Shown here: in pieces, positions 29,390 to 38,501 of the stretch
Position numbering within the stretch: position 1 is the first letter of the stretch
Layout of the letters: each line of letters opens with the position of its first letter
Source: Lysinibacillus parviboronicapiens
GTDB lineage: Bacteria > Bacillota > Bacilli > Bacillales_A > Planococcaceae
Direction: 5' to 3'
Assembly (NCBI RefSeq): GCF_003049575.1
Contig: NZ_PYWI01000003.1
Coordinates: forward strand, 186,001 to 250,000
Length of the DNA stretch: 64,000 nt
Notes under the pieces: generated by a model
Database searches by the model: none
Seen by the model: only the letters and a program-made list of their open reading frames with translations
What the model was told of the DNA's origin: nothing
Position numbers and translations under genes: made by a program

Positions 29390-30387
29390 ACGCGTACCCC
29401 CTTGCTTCTTCGTTGCTTATAGAATATATACGAAAAAACAGGTGCGCCTATAAACGCAGTGATGACACCAATTGGCAATTCACGCGGCATGATAATCGTC
29501 CGTGCCACCAAATCACATATAATCAGCAAAGTTGCTCCATTAAAAAAAGATAACGGCAGTAGATGACGGTGGTCTGAACCCCAAATCATACGGGTCATAT
29601 GCGGAACAACTAGTCCAACAAATCCTATCGTTCCAGAAACTGCAACCGCTGCGCCTGTTAACATTGAGCCACCTGCTAAAATTAAATATTTACTTCGTTT
29701 GACATTGACGCCTAAATGCTTCGCACGCTCTTCTCCATATAAAAGAACATTTAACTCTCTTCTTTGCGTCCATAGCATCAACGAGCCAATCACAACAAAC
29801 GGTGCAATCATTTGTACGTATGGCCACCCGCGCATTGATACCGAACCAAGCAACCAACCGATAATTTGTCGTAATTCCTCACCGGTTAAAGCTATCATTA
29901 ACGAAATAAGAGAACCTAAAAATGAACTAAAAATAACGCCTGTTAAAATAAGTGTTTCCATTTTCAGTGAACGGTCAACTAACCTAGCAAAGGTCATAAC
30001 AGCTACCATTGTTAACACTGCACCAATCATACTAAATATCGGTAATGCGTACAGACCTACAACCGGAATGGAAATCCCAAAAAACAGTGTCATTACTGCT
30101 CCTACAGAGGCGCCAGAAGAAACACCTAATGTATAGGGGTCAGCTAAAGGATTTTTTAATAAGCCTTGGAATGCCGCACCTGCAATCGCAAGCGATGCTC
30201 CTACAAGTCCTGCTAACATGACACGTGGCATTCGAATTTTCCACAAAATATTGGCAGCCGTTTCATCTGCTGCCTTATTCCACAATACTTCTAGTGGAAT
30301 ATGAACTGAGCCTATCGATACGCCACACCAGATGCTAATGATTAGAAGCGTTATCGCTGTTACATAGGCAAATACTATTCTACTCAC
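29386..30387 (-). CDS. btuC: Cobalamin ABC transporter permease (BtuC/FecCD family)
   Basis: A 333-residue polytopic membrane protein with about ten hydrophobic segments. FecCD family motifs include GAAFQGLLKNPLADPYTLGV and FVGLVVPHMTRM. It would pair with the BtuD domain downstream and the BtuF lipoprotein upstream. Overlaps of 4 bases on both sides indicate tight translational coupling. Substrate assignment as B12 rests on the riboswitch and CbiZ context. Confidence 0.92.
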   Translation of the reverse strand: MSRIVFAYVTAITLLIISIWCGVSIGSVHIPLEVLWNKAADETAANILWKIRMPRVMLAGLVGASLAIAGAAFQGLLKNPLADPYTLGVSSGASVGAVMTLFFGISIPVVGLYALPIFSMIGAVLTMVAVMTFARLVDRSLKMETLILTGVIFSSFLGSLISLMIALTGEELRQIIGWLLGSVSMRGWPYVQMIAPFVVIGSLMLWTQRRELNVLLYGEERAKHLGVNVKRSKYLILAGGSMLTGAAVAVSGTIGFVGLVVPHMTRMIWGSDHRHLLPLSFFNGATLLIICDLVARTIIMPRELPIGVITAFIGAPVFSYIFYKQRRSKGVRV

Positions 30388-30869
30388 TCGAATGCCTCTG
30401 GATAGATGGCCTTAGCTAATTCTTCAAGACCATCTGCTAAACGTGGACCTTGACGACTTATCATATTTTCATCTACTTGTACAATCGCTTTATTTTTCAC
30501 TGCATTAATTGTGTCAAAGCCTGCACGTTGGGGAATTTTCGTTAAAATATCAGGTACATAATTATATGTCACAACAATAACATCTGGATTTTTTGCTATG
30601 ATTTGTTCAGCATCGATCTTATACCAGCCGTTCGTATCTGCCGCCGTATTACTCGGTATGAGGGAAATAATTCTTTCCGGTGGTGCTTCTAGTGTAATAT
30701 CCTTGCCCGTAACGTCTGTCATTGTAAGCGGGAATGTAGCTTCCTCTCCTTGCGGAGTTGCCTGTTGCTCTGTTGCAGGATTGTCGTTTTTCGTTTCCTT
30801 GCTATTACATGCCGCAAGTAGGCCAATTGCGAGCAATGCAGACAACCCTATTTTCAAATACTTTTTCAC
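30384..30869 (-). CDS. btuF: Cobalamin-binding lipoprotein BtuF with large internal in-frame deletion
   Basis: Only 161 residues, whereas this family (B. subtilis YvrC) has about 310. The N-terminus is normal: signal peptide with lipobox LLAAC (Cys21), then TDVTGKDITLEAPPERIISLIPSNT. The next residues, ADTNGWYKIDAEQIIAKNPD, normally belong to the second lobe. The C-terminal lobe end is intact to the stop, so about 150 codons around 30640-30652 are missing without frameshift. The clamshell binding site cannot form, so capture of B12 is probably lost or depends on another lipoprotein. GTG 30869 follows AGGGAGG. It is the first gene after the cobalamin riboswitch. Confidence 0.85.
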   Translation of the reverse strand: MKKYLKIGLSALLAIGLLAACNSKETKNDNPATEQQATPQGEEATFPLTMTDVTGKDITLEAPPERIISLIPSNTAADTNGWYKIDAEQIIAKNPDVIVVTYNYVPDILTKIPQRAGFDTINAVKNKAIVQVDENMISRQGPRLADGLEELAKAIYPEAFE

Positions 30870-31012
30870 TGTGAATCCTCCCTAATGAACCTGCTTGTGC
30901 GCATTTAATCGCTCTGTTTTCTTGATTTATCGATACTTTTCCGTATCTTATTGCCCAACTTTGAGAATTTGTCGCCCACAATCTTGTATTTTATCGAGAA
31001 ACTTTGTAAAAC

Positions 31013-31048
31013 TGAAAACACCCCTCATCACAAAAGATGAGGGGCTGT
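31013..31048 (-). terminator. Terminator of the cobalamin riboswitch
   Basis: CCCCTCATC (31021-31029) pairs with GATGAGGGG (31036-31044), flanked by A/U-rich tracts. Position between the aptamer and btuF suggests it is the expression platform: transcription stops when cobalamin binds. Confidence 0.75.
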
Positions 31049-31104
31049 TTGCACATAAATACATACGCAAAATCCACCACCCTATCCTCGTAGGCTGTAA
31101 CGTG

Positions 31105-31268
31105 TTGCACTATAAAGGCAGGTCTCCTGGCTCGTGCGCTAGTTGTTTTTCATGCCTTCCCGAAAAGTTTTCAGTGGCGTAAATTGAAAAAACTCGCACT
31201 TACAGTGGCGGGACCGCATCGGAATTACACCGATTTCCCTTTTCACTTTACTTAGTAAAGAACCTTTA
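31105..31268 (-). ncRNA. Cobalamin riboswitch aptamer
   Basis: On the minus strand the conserved elements appear in order: GGGAA, CGGTG-AATTCCG, TGCGGTCCCGCCACTGT (the core with the pseudoknot loop region), and the B12 box AGCCAGGAGACCTGCC at 31117-31132. These define the cobalamin riboswitch. It lies upstream of btuF-btuC-btuD/cbiZ-adenosyltransferase and should lower their expression when adenosylcobalamin is abundant. The remainder of the gap to 31383 holds its promoter region and the terminator of the next operon. Confidence 0.96.
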
Positions 31269-31342
31269 TAATATTTTAGTTGATTTCATTATACATGAAA
31301 TTAGAAAGATATAACGATAAAAAAGGTGGACTCGTCTTGCAT

Positions 31343-31375
31343 GGAGAAAGCCGCCTCAAGGACTTTGAGACGGCT
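31343..31375 (-). terminator. Terminator after the large acyl-CoA dehydrogenase gene
   Basis: AGCCGCCTCAA (31349-31359) pairs with TTGAGACGGCT (31365-31375) with one mismatch, just after the stop codon; a short T-rich tract follows on the minus strand. Confidence 0.7.
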
Positions 31376-31383
31376 CGCGATAG

Positions 31384-33054
31384 CTATATGATTTCCGCAA
31401 AATATTGCACAGTTTTCATTGGCGCACCAATTTTACGCAGTGCCCATGTATCCTCTAAATAGATATCTGCTAGCTTTTCATATTTACCACCAAATCTATC
31501 TGCCCATTCTACGGCTACGACACTTTCATAGACATGTGCCATGTTCTCTGCAATCCTTTTAGCGTCAAATGTTTTAGTTGCCTCATCTAGATGACTGAAG
31601 ATTTGCAAGTTCTCTTCTAATTTTTCTAATTGCTCACTTACGATTTGCAGCAATGGACTAGCAGATAACGAAGCTAATCTCTCCTGCATAACTTGAACAA
31701 ACAATTCATGTGCCTGAAACTTTTCCACTAAACGAATAAGCTCTAATGCTAAAATATTGGCTGTACCTTCCCAAACTGTGAGTACCTGCGCATCTCTCAA
31801 AAGGCGGGGGGTGACAAAATCTTCAATATAGCCATTTCCACCATGCAGTTCAATTGCTTCACTTGCATAATGCAGCGCTTGCTCGGCTGCTTCTTTTTTC
31901 ATAATGGCAATATTTAAACGATTCATAATGATGTCTTGTTTATTGCCCTGGCCGCTTGTTACCTTATCGTACAATTGAATGACATCAAAGACAGTTGCCA
32001 CCTCTACATGTAGCTTCGCTGCAAATTTTCCTAACGTATCCTGAATCATTGGATATTGTGTTAAAGGCTGTCCAAACGCATATCGATTTGTCACATAGTG
32101 CTTAGCTTCTAAATAACCGCGACGCATAATGCCAATTGAGGCAACAGCATTACATATTCTGGACAAATTAAGTGCCTCCAACATATAATAAATCCCTTTA
32201 TTTGGATCACCTACAACATATGCAAACGCCCCATCAAACTCGACTTCACCAGATGGTACTGCCTTGACACCTAGCTTATCCTTTAAACGTCGAATACGTA
32301 GATGATTAATCGTACCATCCTCTTGATGCCATGGTACGGCGAATAGCGTTAAACCTTTCGATCCTTTAGGTGCGTCCTCCATTCGTGCCAATACCATCGC
32401 TACGCCGCACATCCCTGCATTCGATGCAAAATATTTCTCACCATATAGTCGAAACTGTTTGCCATCATGTACAGCTTTCACAACATTTGCCCCAACATCA
32501 GAGCCCCCTTGTCGCTCTGTTAAAAATGTCGCACCCTCATAAAGCTTCGTGTCACCCGTTGCACAAACATGTGGTAGAAAGCGCTCCCTTACTTCATCAC
32601 TCGCATAATGGTCAAGTAAATATGCTGTTGCCATCGATAAAGTTACAGGGCAATAGAAACCTGGCTCCGCATGAGACAGCAAATACCCTTGTGCAAAGCT
32701 ATATACATAATTGCCTTTCCTGCCTAGCTGTGGAATCTCCTTATGCACATAGCCCACTATCCCTGTGTTATATGTTTCTTCAATCGTTCTTTTATAACCG
32801 TCATTAACCCATATTTCCGATACTTCTTCACCATAAGCATTATATCTTTGTAGTCTAGGTTCGCCTGTTTTGTCGGTATGCTTTGCTCTTTCATCAATCT
32901 CACCTGCACAAAGCTCACCGAAATCAGTTAGTTCGCGCATTGCATAGTCGTGGAACTCTTCATCTAGCATCAACTCTAATACTTTTTGCAAAGTATCATT
33001 TTCTGTAAAAAAATTGGACGTCCGAGTCTCCTCTTGTTGTAAAACCTTCATCAT
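31384..33054 (-). CDS. Large acyl-CoA dehydrogenase family protein (AidB-like architecture)
   Basis: A 556-residue flavoprotein, longer than the usual 380, with the acyl-CoA dehydrogenase core (FLTERQGGSDVGANVV and ELHGGNGYIEDFVTPRLLRD) and an extra C-terminal helical region, as in the AidB/ACAD11 group. Its start overlaps the stop of the acyl-CoA ligase gene by one base (TAATG). Together with that ligase and the MerR regulator it forms an operon for activating and oxidising an unknown carboxylic acid, perhaps branched-chain. Substrate is not readable from the sequence. Confidence 0.86.
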   Translation of the reverse strand: MMKVLQQEETRTSNFFTENDTLQKVLELMLDEEFHDYAMRELTDFGELCAGEIDERAKHTDKTGEPRLQRYNAYGEEVSEIWVNDGYKRTIEETYNTGIVGYVHKEIPQLGRKGNYVYSFAQGYLLSHAEPGFYCPVTLSMATAYLLDHYASDEVRERFLPHVCATGDTKLYEGATFLTERQGGSDVGANVVKAVHDGKQFRLYGEKYFASNAGMCGVAMVLARMEDAPKGSKGLTLFAVPWHQEDGTINHLRIRRLKDKLGVKAVPSGEVEFDGAFAYVVGDPNKGIYYMLEALNLSRICNAVASIGIMRRGYLEAKHYVTNRYAFGQPLTQYPMIQDTLGKFAAKLHVEVATVFDVIQLYDKVTSGQGNKQDIIMNRLNIAIMKKEAAEQALHYASEAIELHGGNGYIEDFVTPRLLRDAQVLTVWEGTANILALELIRLVEKFQAHELFVQVMQERLASLSASPLLQIVSEQLEKLEENLQIFSHLDEATKTFDAKRIAENMAHVYESVVAVEWADRFGGKYEKLADIYLEDTWALRKIGAPMKTVQYFAEII

Positions 33055-34556
33055 TATCTCACCTCTTGTCCCTTAAGAGATTGCTTCAATATTTTTCCTG
33101 ATGCATTTCGCGGGAGTGCTTCCACACGTTCAAAAATACGTGGAATTTTATATTTTGCTAGATGTTCTTCCAGATAAGCAATGAGTATTTCTTCTTTAAT
33201 TTCTACCTTCGAGGCATAAACCGCTTTCACCGTTTCGCCCCACTGAGGATGTGGAGCACCGATAACAGCAACCTCAAAGATACCTTCGTAACCTACTAAA
33301 CAATCCTCAATTTCTTTCGGGTAGATATTGACACCGCCTGATATGATAACGTCCTTCTTCCGATCAACTATCCATATATAGCCGTCCTCGTCGAAGCGAG
33401 CTAAATCTCCTGTTTTCAACCAGCCATCTATGAATGCAGCCTGTGTAGCCACCTCGTCCTTGTAATAGCCCATCATATTCCCTTCACCAAATAAAACAAT
33501 TTCGCCTACTTCCCCATGTGCTACGTCTTCGCCGTTGTCGTTGATAATGCGCAACTCTGTACCTAATGGCGCTCGCTGACCGATACTTCCAGCCTTCAAC
33601 ACATGTTCCTTTCCGAACATTAATGAGCCACTTGGCCCAGCCTCTGTTAAGCCGTAAACACAAGTCAAGTTAGCCGTTTGGAATGCTTTTTCTATGAAAC
33701 TAACTTCATGTTTTGATAACGGGGCGCCCCCATAAACCCACCATTTCATTGAAGATAAATCGGCTGTTTTCAATCTTGAAGATTGTGCAGTTAATAAATA
33801 GGCCACCGGCGCTCCAAAAAAGTGTGTTATTTTTTCCTGCTCAATGGTATCGATAAATAAATCTGGTGTAAATATTGGTGTCAGAACATTGGTTGCTCCT
33901 ACAAGCACACCAGCCATTAAAAATAAATGTAGAGGGGCTGAATGTGTTAATGGCATCATCAGTAGTATGCGGCTTTCCGGCTTTACTTCCATTTCTACAG
34001 CAATCATTTGCGCCACTGTTAAAATATTGCGGTAGCTAAAGAGCACGCCTTTAGGCTTACCTGTTGTACCGGAAGTATATAAAATCGTAGATGCATCATC
34101 TTCGTTGAGCTGGCAATCAATTGTATGGGTACTTGCATTTTGGATAAGCATTTCATAGTTCAACCAACCATCCATTACTTGACCTGTTTTAATTTTGATG
34201 GATACCAAGGTAATGTTTTCAACGGATGTGAATATTGCTTCATGGGCAATTATCGCTCTAGCCTCGGCATGTTGTGCGACATATTCGACCTCAGGTAAAG
34301 TCAATTTTGCATTAACCGGTACTACAATTGCTCCAATTCGTTGAATGGCGAAATAACTGACAACAAACTCTACTACATTTGGCATGAAAATTAATACTTT
34401 ATCACCTTGTCTTACGCCTTGTTCTAATAATGCATGACCGAGTCGTGTCACTTGCTCGTCTAAATCACGATATGTCACTCTGCGTCCATGACAAATAATC
34501 GCTTCATTTTTTGCATACTTTCGGGCATTCCGTGCTAACAAATTCGAACTATTCAT
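33054..34556 (-). CDS. Acyl-CoA synthetase (AMP-forming)
   Basis: A 500-residue member of the ANL superfamily that adenylates a fatty or other carboxylic acid and joins it to CoA. The AMP-binding P-loop ILYTSGTTGKPKG and later motifs YGLTEAGP, GWLKTGDLARFDEDGYIWIVDR and the C-terminal lysine motif PRNASGKILK are all present. The start overlaps the MerR gene by 8 bases, and the stop overlaps the dehydrogenase start, so the three genes are one unit. Confidence 0.92.
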   Translation of the reverse strand: MNSSNLLARNARKYAKNEAIICHGRRVTYRDLDEQVTRLGHALLEQGVRQGDKVLIFMPNVVEFVVSYFAIQRIGAIVVPVNAKLTLPEVEYVAQHAEARAIIAHEAIFTSVENITLVSIKIKTGQVMDGWLNYEMLIQNASTHTIDCQLNEDDASTILYTSGTTGKPKGVLFSYRNILTVAQMIAVEMEVKPESRILLMMPLTHSAPLHLFLMAGVLVGATNVLTPIFTPDLFIDTIEQEKITHFFGAPVAYLLTAQSSRLKTADLSSMKWWVYGGAPLSKHEVSFIEKAFQTANLTCVYGLTEAGPSGSLMFGKEHVLKAGSIGQRAPLGTELRIINDNGEDVAHGEVGEIVLFGEGNMMGYYKDEVATQAAFIDGWLKTGDLARFDEDGYIWIVDRKKDVIISGGVNIYPKEIEDCLVGYEGIFEVAVIGAPHPQWGETVKAVYASKVEIKEEILIAYLEEHLAKYKIPRIFERVEALPRNASGKILKQSLKGQEVR

Positions 34557-34944
34557 CGTGCATCTCTCCCTTTAAAGTAGTTAATTTTTCACTAAATATG
34601 CCATGCATTTGTTGTAATTCACTTTTCATTTGCTGAAGTTCAGCTATTTTGTCATCAATCTCTTGCATTTTTTGTTCTCCATACGTAACTGTCCGTTGTA
34701 ATTGCTGCATACCTGTCCGGTCAAAATCAAAAAGCAACACCATCTCCTTTATTTCTTCCAATGAAAAGCCATATCGCTTGCCCCGAAAAATTAGCTTTAA
34801 TTTGGCCATTTCCTTTTTTGAAAAGGTTCGCTGATTGGTATTAGAACGACTCGGATTAAGCAAGCCAAGTTCTTCATAATAACGTATGGTGCGTGTTGAA
34901 ACATGAAACTCTTTTGCCACCTCTTGTATCGTTTTCAAATCCAA
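34549..34944 (-). CDS. MerR-family regulator (LiuR-like)
   Basis: A 131-residue regulator with an N-terminal MerR winged helix (IQEVAKEFHVSTRTIRYYEE) and a coiled-coil dimer helix (about residues 75-125). It has no cysteines for metal binding. It resembles LiuR-type regulators of branched-chain amino acid and fatty acid degradation. Its own promoter carries a palindromic operator within a 19-bp spacer, the classical MerR arrangement, so autoregulation of the whole ligase-dehydrogenase operon is likely. The effector is unknown. Confidence 0.85.
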   Translation of the reverse strand: MDLKTIQEVAKEFHVSTRTIRYYEELGLLNPSRSNTNQRTFSKKEMAKLKLIFRGKRYGFSLEEIKEMVLLFDFDRTGMQQLQRTVTYGEQKMQEIDDKIAELQQMKSELQQMHGIFSEKLTTLKGEMHDE

Positions 34945-34966
34945 TCCCCCTTCACTATTACCATCA

Positions 34967-34998
34967 GTATATCATTGACGTTAACGTAAACTTCAACA
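34967..34998 (-). promoter_or_regulatory. MerR/LiuR-type promoter and operator
   Basis: Minus strand: TTGAAG, 19-bp spacer, TATACT. The spacer contains the palindrome TTTACGTTAACGTCAA (34975-34990), which matches LiuR-type boxes. A 19-bp spacer is typical of MerR-controlled promoters. Confidence 0.75.
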
Positions 34999-35095
34999 AA
35001 ATTTCCGTAATAATTAGATAAAATATTACACAAAGCAGATTAATATCACACTTCCATTGATGTGATTTCAGTCATGTAAGAGTTATGTGAGCTAT

Positions 35096-35153
35096 CTATC
35101 CGCCACTTTGTCTGTTCTATCCGTCACTCTTGCCGTGCTATCTGCCACTTACA
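35096..35153. repeat. Imperfect 21-bp tandem repeat, three units
   Basis: Units start at 35096, 35117 and 35138, each beginning CTATC and containing CGCCACT, CGTCACT or TGCCACT. Non-coding, between the MerR operon and argS. Confidence 0.6.
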
Positions 35154-35155
35154 TG

Positions 35156-35190
35156 CAAAAAGCCCCCGACACATTATAGTGCCGAGGGCT
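35156..35190 (-). terminator. Terminator after argS
   Basis: AGCCCCCG (35161-35168) pairs with CGAGGGCT (35183-35190) with one mismatch; TTTTT follows on the minus strand. Confidence 0.8.
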
Positions 35191-35201
35191 AAACATTAAA
35201 G

Positions 35202-36872
35202 TTACATTTTTTCTGGTGCCGATACACCAATTAAACGTAATGCATTTGCAATTGTTGTACGTACAGCTGTAATAAGCGCTAAACGAGCTTCTGTCAGCTC
35301 TTTGTTTGAAGCATCTAGTACTTTTTCAGCATTATAGAAGCTGTGGAATGCTGCTGCTGTTTCTTGAATATAGTTTGCGATGCGGTGTGGAGTACGGTGC
35401 TTAGCAGCATCTGCCACCACTTTCGGGAAATCGCCCACTTTTTTCAATAAATCAATTTCTTTTTCTGCCGTTAATAAGTTTAGATTGTCAGTCGAAGCGG
35501 CAAAGCCTTGTTCTCTAGCTGAACGTAAAATGGAAGAAATACGTGCATGTGCATATTGCGCATAGTACACTGGATTCTCGTTAGATTGTGATACAGCAAG
35601 GTCAAGGTCAAAGTCCATATGAGAATCGCCTGCAGTTTTCACGAAGAAGTAACGCACTGCATCCAAACCTACTTCTTCTACAAGCTCACGCATTGTTACT
35701 GCATTACCTGTACGTTTCGACATTTTAAACTTCTCACCGTTTTTATACAGTTGAACCATTTGAATAATTTCTACTTCAAGTGTCTCGCGATCATACCCTA
35801 GAGCTTGGATGGCCGCTTTCATACGTGGGATATATCCGTGATGGTCTGCTCCCCAAATATTAATTAGCTTATCGAAACCGCGCACAATCTTATCTTCATG
35901 GTATGCGATATCAGGTGTCAAGTATGTGAAAGAACCATCGTTTTTAATCAATACTCGATCTTTATCATCGCCAAACGTTGTCGAACGGAACCAAGTAGCC
36001 CCTTCTTCTTCAAAGACATGACCATTTGCTTTTAATTTATCTAATGCTACCTCAATTTTGCCGTTTTCATATAATGAAGTTTCAGAATACCATACGTCAA
36101 AGTTTACGCGGAAATTTGCAAGGTCAGTTTTTAATTTATCCAACTCTAATGCTAAACCGTGTTGACGGAAGAAAGCAAAACGTTGTTCATCAGGGTTCGC
36201 TAAAATTGTGTCGCCATGCTCATTCGCGAGTTTACCGGCGATGTCAATGATATCTTGACCGTGGTAGCCATCCTCTGGCATATTCGCATCCATACCTAAA
36301 GCTTGTTTGTAACGTGCTTCTAAAGAGTAAGCTAAGTTATTAATTTGGTTCCCGGCATCATTAATATAGTATTCACGAGATACCGCATAGCCTGCCATAT
36401 CTAGTACATTACATAATGAATCCCCTACAGATGCACCACGCGCATGACCTAAGTGAAGATCACCCGTCGGATTTGCTGAAACGAATTCTACTTGCACTTT
36501 CTCGCCTGCACCAGCATTCGAACGACCATAGTCAGCCTCTTGTTCTAGTACCGCTGTTACGACACCAGCCAAGAAATCTTTACGAACTGTAATATTCATG
36601 AAACCAGGGCCTGCTATTTCGATTTTTTCAATATCTGTCCCTGCTATTTCAAGGTTTTCTAAAATTGCATCTGCAATGGCACGAGGTGGTTTTTTCGCTA
36701 ATTTTGTTAATTGCATGGCAATGTTTGTTGCATAATCACCGTTCGCCTTATCCTTTGGCGTTTCTAAGTGAATATTTAATTCCGTGCCAGCTTCGACTAT
36801 ACCTGCTTTTTCAACAGCAAGTGCAATCGCTGCTTTAATGGCTTGCTGTACTTGTTCTACTGCGTTCATCAT
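35202..36872 (-). CDS. argS: Arginyl-tRNA synthetase
   Basis: A 556-residue class I aminoacyl-tRNA synthetase. The N-terminal additional domain precedes the HIGH-like motif HLGHARG (after [11 protein letters not shown]), and [10 protein letters not shown] is the KMSKS-like loop; the anticodon-binding DALR domain ends the protein (residues 430-556, ending [11 protein letters not shown]). It charges tRNA-Arg with arginine. The start overlaps the ywiB stop by 4 bases, the same gene pair as in B. subtilis. Confidence 0.97.
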   Translation of the reverse strand: MMNAVEQVQQAIKAAIALAVEKAGIVEAGTELNIHLETPKDKANGDYATNIAMQLTKLAKKPPRAIADAILENLEIAGTDIEKIEIAGPGFMNITVRKDFLAGVVTAVLEQEADYGRSNAGAGEKVQVEFVSANPTGDLHLGHARGASVGDSLCNVLDMAGYAVSREYYINDAGNQINNLAYSLEARYKQALGMDANMPEDGYHGQDIIDIAGKLANEHGDTILANPDEQRFAFFRQHGLALELDKLKTDLANFRVNFDVWYSETSLYENGKIEVALDKLKANGHVFEEEGATWFRSTTFGDDKDRVLIKNDGSFTYLTPDIAYHEDKIVRGFDKLINIWGADHHGYIPRMKAAIQALGYDRETLEVEIIQMVQLYKNGEKFKMSKRTGNAVTMRELVEEVGLDAVRYFFVKTAGDSHMDFDLDLAVSQSNENPVYYAQYAHARISSILRSAREQGFAASTDNLNLLTAEKEIDLLKKVGDFPKVVADAAKHRTPHRIANYIQETAAAFHSFYNAEKVLDASNKELTEARLALITAVRTTIANALRLIGVSAPEKM

Positions 36873-37303
36873 TGTACCTCCGTAAATGTAATGTCTAATG
36901 TATAATTGCCGACTGATTGCCCACCCATTAGTAAATCGTACTGCACATAGAAATCTCCGCTTACTGCTTGCCTTGTAAACGCCATGTTTTTCGTTCTAGT
37001 CATGAGTGGCATCGAACCGAATTCACTTTCATAATGTCCCATTTGTTGTTCAACAGTATTGAGTGGTAAACGCATTTTTACTGCTCCAGCACGCATAATA
37101 AGTGCCCGATCCTTACCTAGCTTCATCGTTGTGCGGATAGTTTTATCTTCCTGCACCTCTTCATATTTCAAATACAGATTATCTGCTTTTTCAAATAAAT
37201 GCCCATCCAACCACATTTCGTATGTTTCGGACTCGCCATCAATCGGACGAATCGTAGAAATGAGCTTAATGTTCACCTGCGATTTTGCTTCGTTCACCAT
37301 CAT
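36869..37303 (-). CDS. ywiB: DUF1934 protein (YwiB)
   Basis: A 144-residue beta-barrel-like protein of unknown function, regularly found immediately before argS in Bacillales. The sequence has the alternating pattern of a small beta-barrel (for example [19 protein letters not shown] at the C-terminus). Function is unknown. It marks the edge of the conserved backbone; the accessory segment begins upstream. Confidence 0.85.
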   Translation of the reverse strand: MMVNEAKSQVNIKLISTIRPIDGESETYEMWLDGHLFEKADNLYLKYEEVQEDKTIRTTMKLGKDRALIMRAGAVKMRLPLNTVEQQMGHYESEFGSMPLMTRTKNMAFTRQAVSGDFYVQYDLLMGGQSVGNYTLDITFTEVQ

Positions 37304-37598
37304 GGACGCTCCCTTTTATTCTTTTTACTATAACCTTTTTATTATATATTAGGAATGACGCAAAATACAACACACAAGTGCTTTGAAGTCTGATAAATCA
37401 GCGTTTATGATATTGTTCTCTGTTACCTCAACGATGCAAAATAAGGCATATTAAAGCATGATTTTGGGGCCAATTGGGGCTAGATTGGGGCTAATAAAAT
37501 ACGGCGAGCGTGTGTACAGGAATAGGTGAGTATGAAAGATTGGAGCTTAATTGATTCAATTTTTTATTTGGTGATTGACAGGTGATAAATAAAAACAC
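37304..37598. other. Boundary of accessory segment, no gene
   Basis: About 300 bp without a supported gene. It contains three copies of TTGGGGC at 37464, 37474 and 37485. Confidence 0.5.
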
Positions 37599-37640
37599 AA
37601 AAAGTAACGTTTAGAGTTAGTGCTCTATCCGTTACTTTTT
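37599..37640. terminator. Bidirectional terminator
   Basis: AAAAAGTAACG (37599-37609) pairs perfectly with CGTTACTTTTT (37630-37640), with inner AGAG/CTCT pairing. It lies 3 bp from the stop of the hypothetical gene. Confidence 0.85.
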
Positions 37641-37643
37641 AAT

Positions 37644-38272
37644 TTACACACCTCTATTCTTTATTAAGCAACTAATTAACTCCTTCATACTCATCAAAGG
37701 ACAACTTACAGGTGACATTATTAAACGCTTTACCTGTTCTTCCATTAAGTAAATCTCTGTAATTTCTTCTCTATAATAACCAAAATGCTCTTTCGATTTT
37801 TGGGTCCTTTTTAATGCATTTTCTACACTCATTATTACCCAATCTTGTTCATCACATGTCTCCAACAAATAATATCCGCGCTCATTATCTACATATTTAA
37901 AAAGTCTATTTCCCTTATAGTTAATATTTCGTACCCATACTTTCTCTTGGCGGTCTATTAAAGCCACATTTTTTTATGATTAGCTTTAATGAACAAACTA
38001 TTTTCGAGTGCTTTAGGATCATAATGTTCTAAAAAAGCAAAACACCCTGACCACACAGTATCGTCCATTTGAGGCTCTACTCGTTTTATACCAACAGGTA
38101 AGATACAGGAACAAGTATCAATATCCGTTACGTCTATAAAAATAAAAGAAAAGCAGTGATAATAAGCAATTGAACCATATTCCTTTTGGGAAGAATTGTA
38201 TGGCTTTGTATTAAATCCTCTATTTTCAAATCTAATTACACTAGCAAAATCAGCTTGTGAATCATACCACAT
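37644..38272 (-). pseudogene. Hypothetical protein, probably one gene split by a frameshift in an A7 run
   Basis: Two overlapping frames are present: 37958-38272 (104 residues, ending NHKKMWL) and 37644-37967 (107 residues, from a GTG). They meet at a run of seven A on the minus strand (37969-37975). Adding one A joins them smoothly (NHKKNVALIDRQEK) into one protein of about 210 residues, and the second frame has no ribosome site. I recognise no family; the sequence is rich in aromatic and charged residues with no signal peptide. It could be two coupled genes, a slippage-controlled gene, or a sequencing slip in the homopolymer. Confidence 0.55.
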
Positions 38273-38355
38273 AACAGACCACCAACTTTAATATTTTCAA
38301 ATGTTACTACATCTATATATTTTACTCTTACCTTATCTAAAAACTAAATATCAGT

Positions 38356-38496
38356 TTACTTGTACATTGATAGATTTCCCTCTTTTATACAAAGCTCTGA
38401 TTTATTTTCAATCACTATCTCAAATAGTTCCTGAGCGTGAATATTAACGGTATTTACTTCATCTGCCATTCTTGTAAACAGTGGATAGAATGCCAT
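38356..38496 (-). CDS. Small hypothetical protein, 46 residues
   Basis: ATG 38496 to TAA 38356 encodes MAFYPLFTRMADEVNTVNIH and so on, ending GNLSMYK. It begins five bases after the stop of the next upstream gene without its own ribosome site, so translation would rely on coupling. No family recognised. Confidence 0.4.
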   Translation of the reverse strand: MAFYPLFTRMADEVNTVNIHAQELFEIVIENKSELCIKEGNLSMYK

Positions 38497-38501
38497 ATCA
38501 A

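Noticed and set aside
30384-30869. Short btuF as a distinct small lipoprotein family
   Set aside because: Both halves align with the ends of ordinary BtuF proteins, so an internal deletion explains it better.
31019-31182. Plus-strand frame over the riboswitch region
   Set aside because: It is the antisense of the cobalamin riboswitch.
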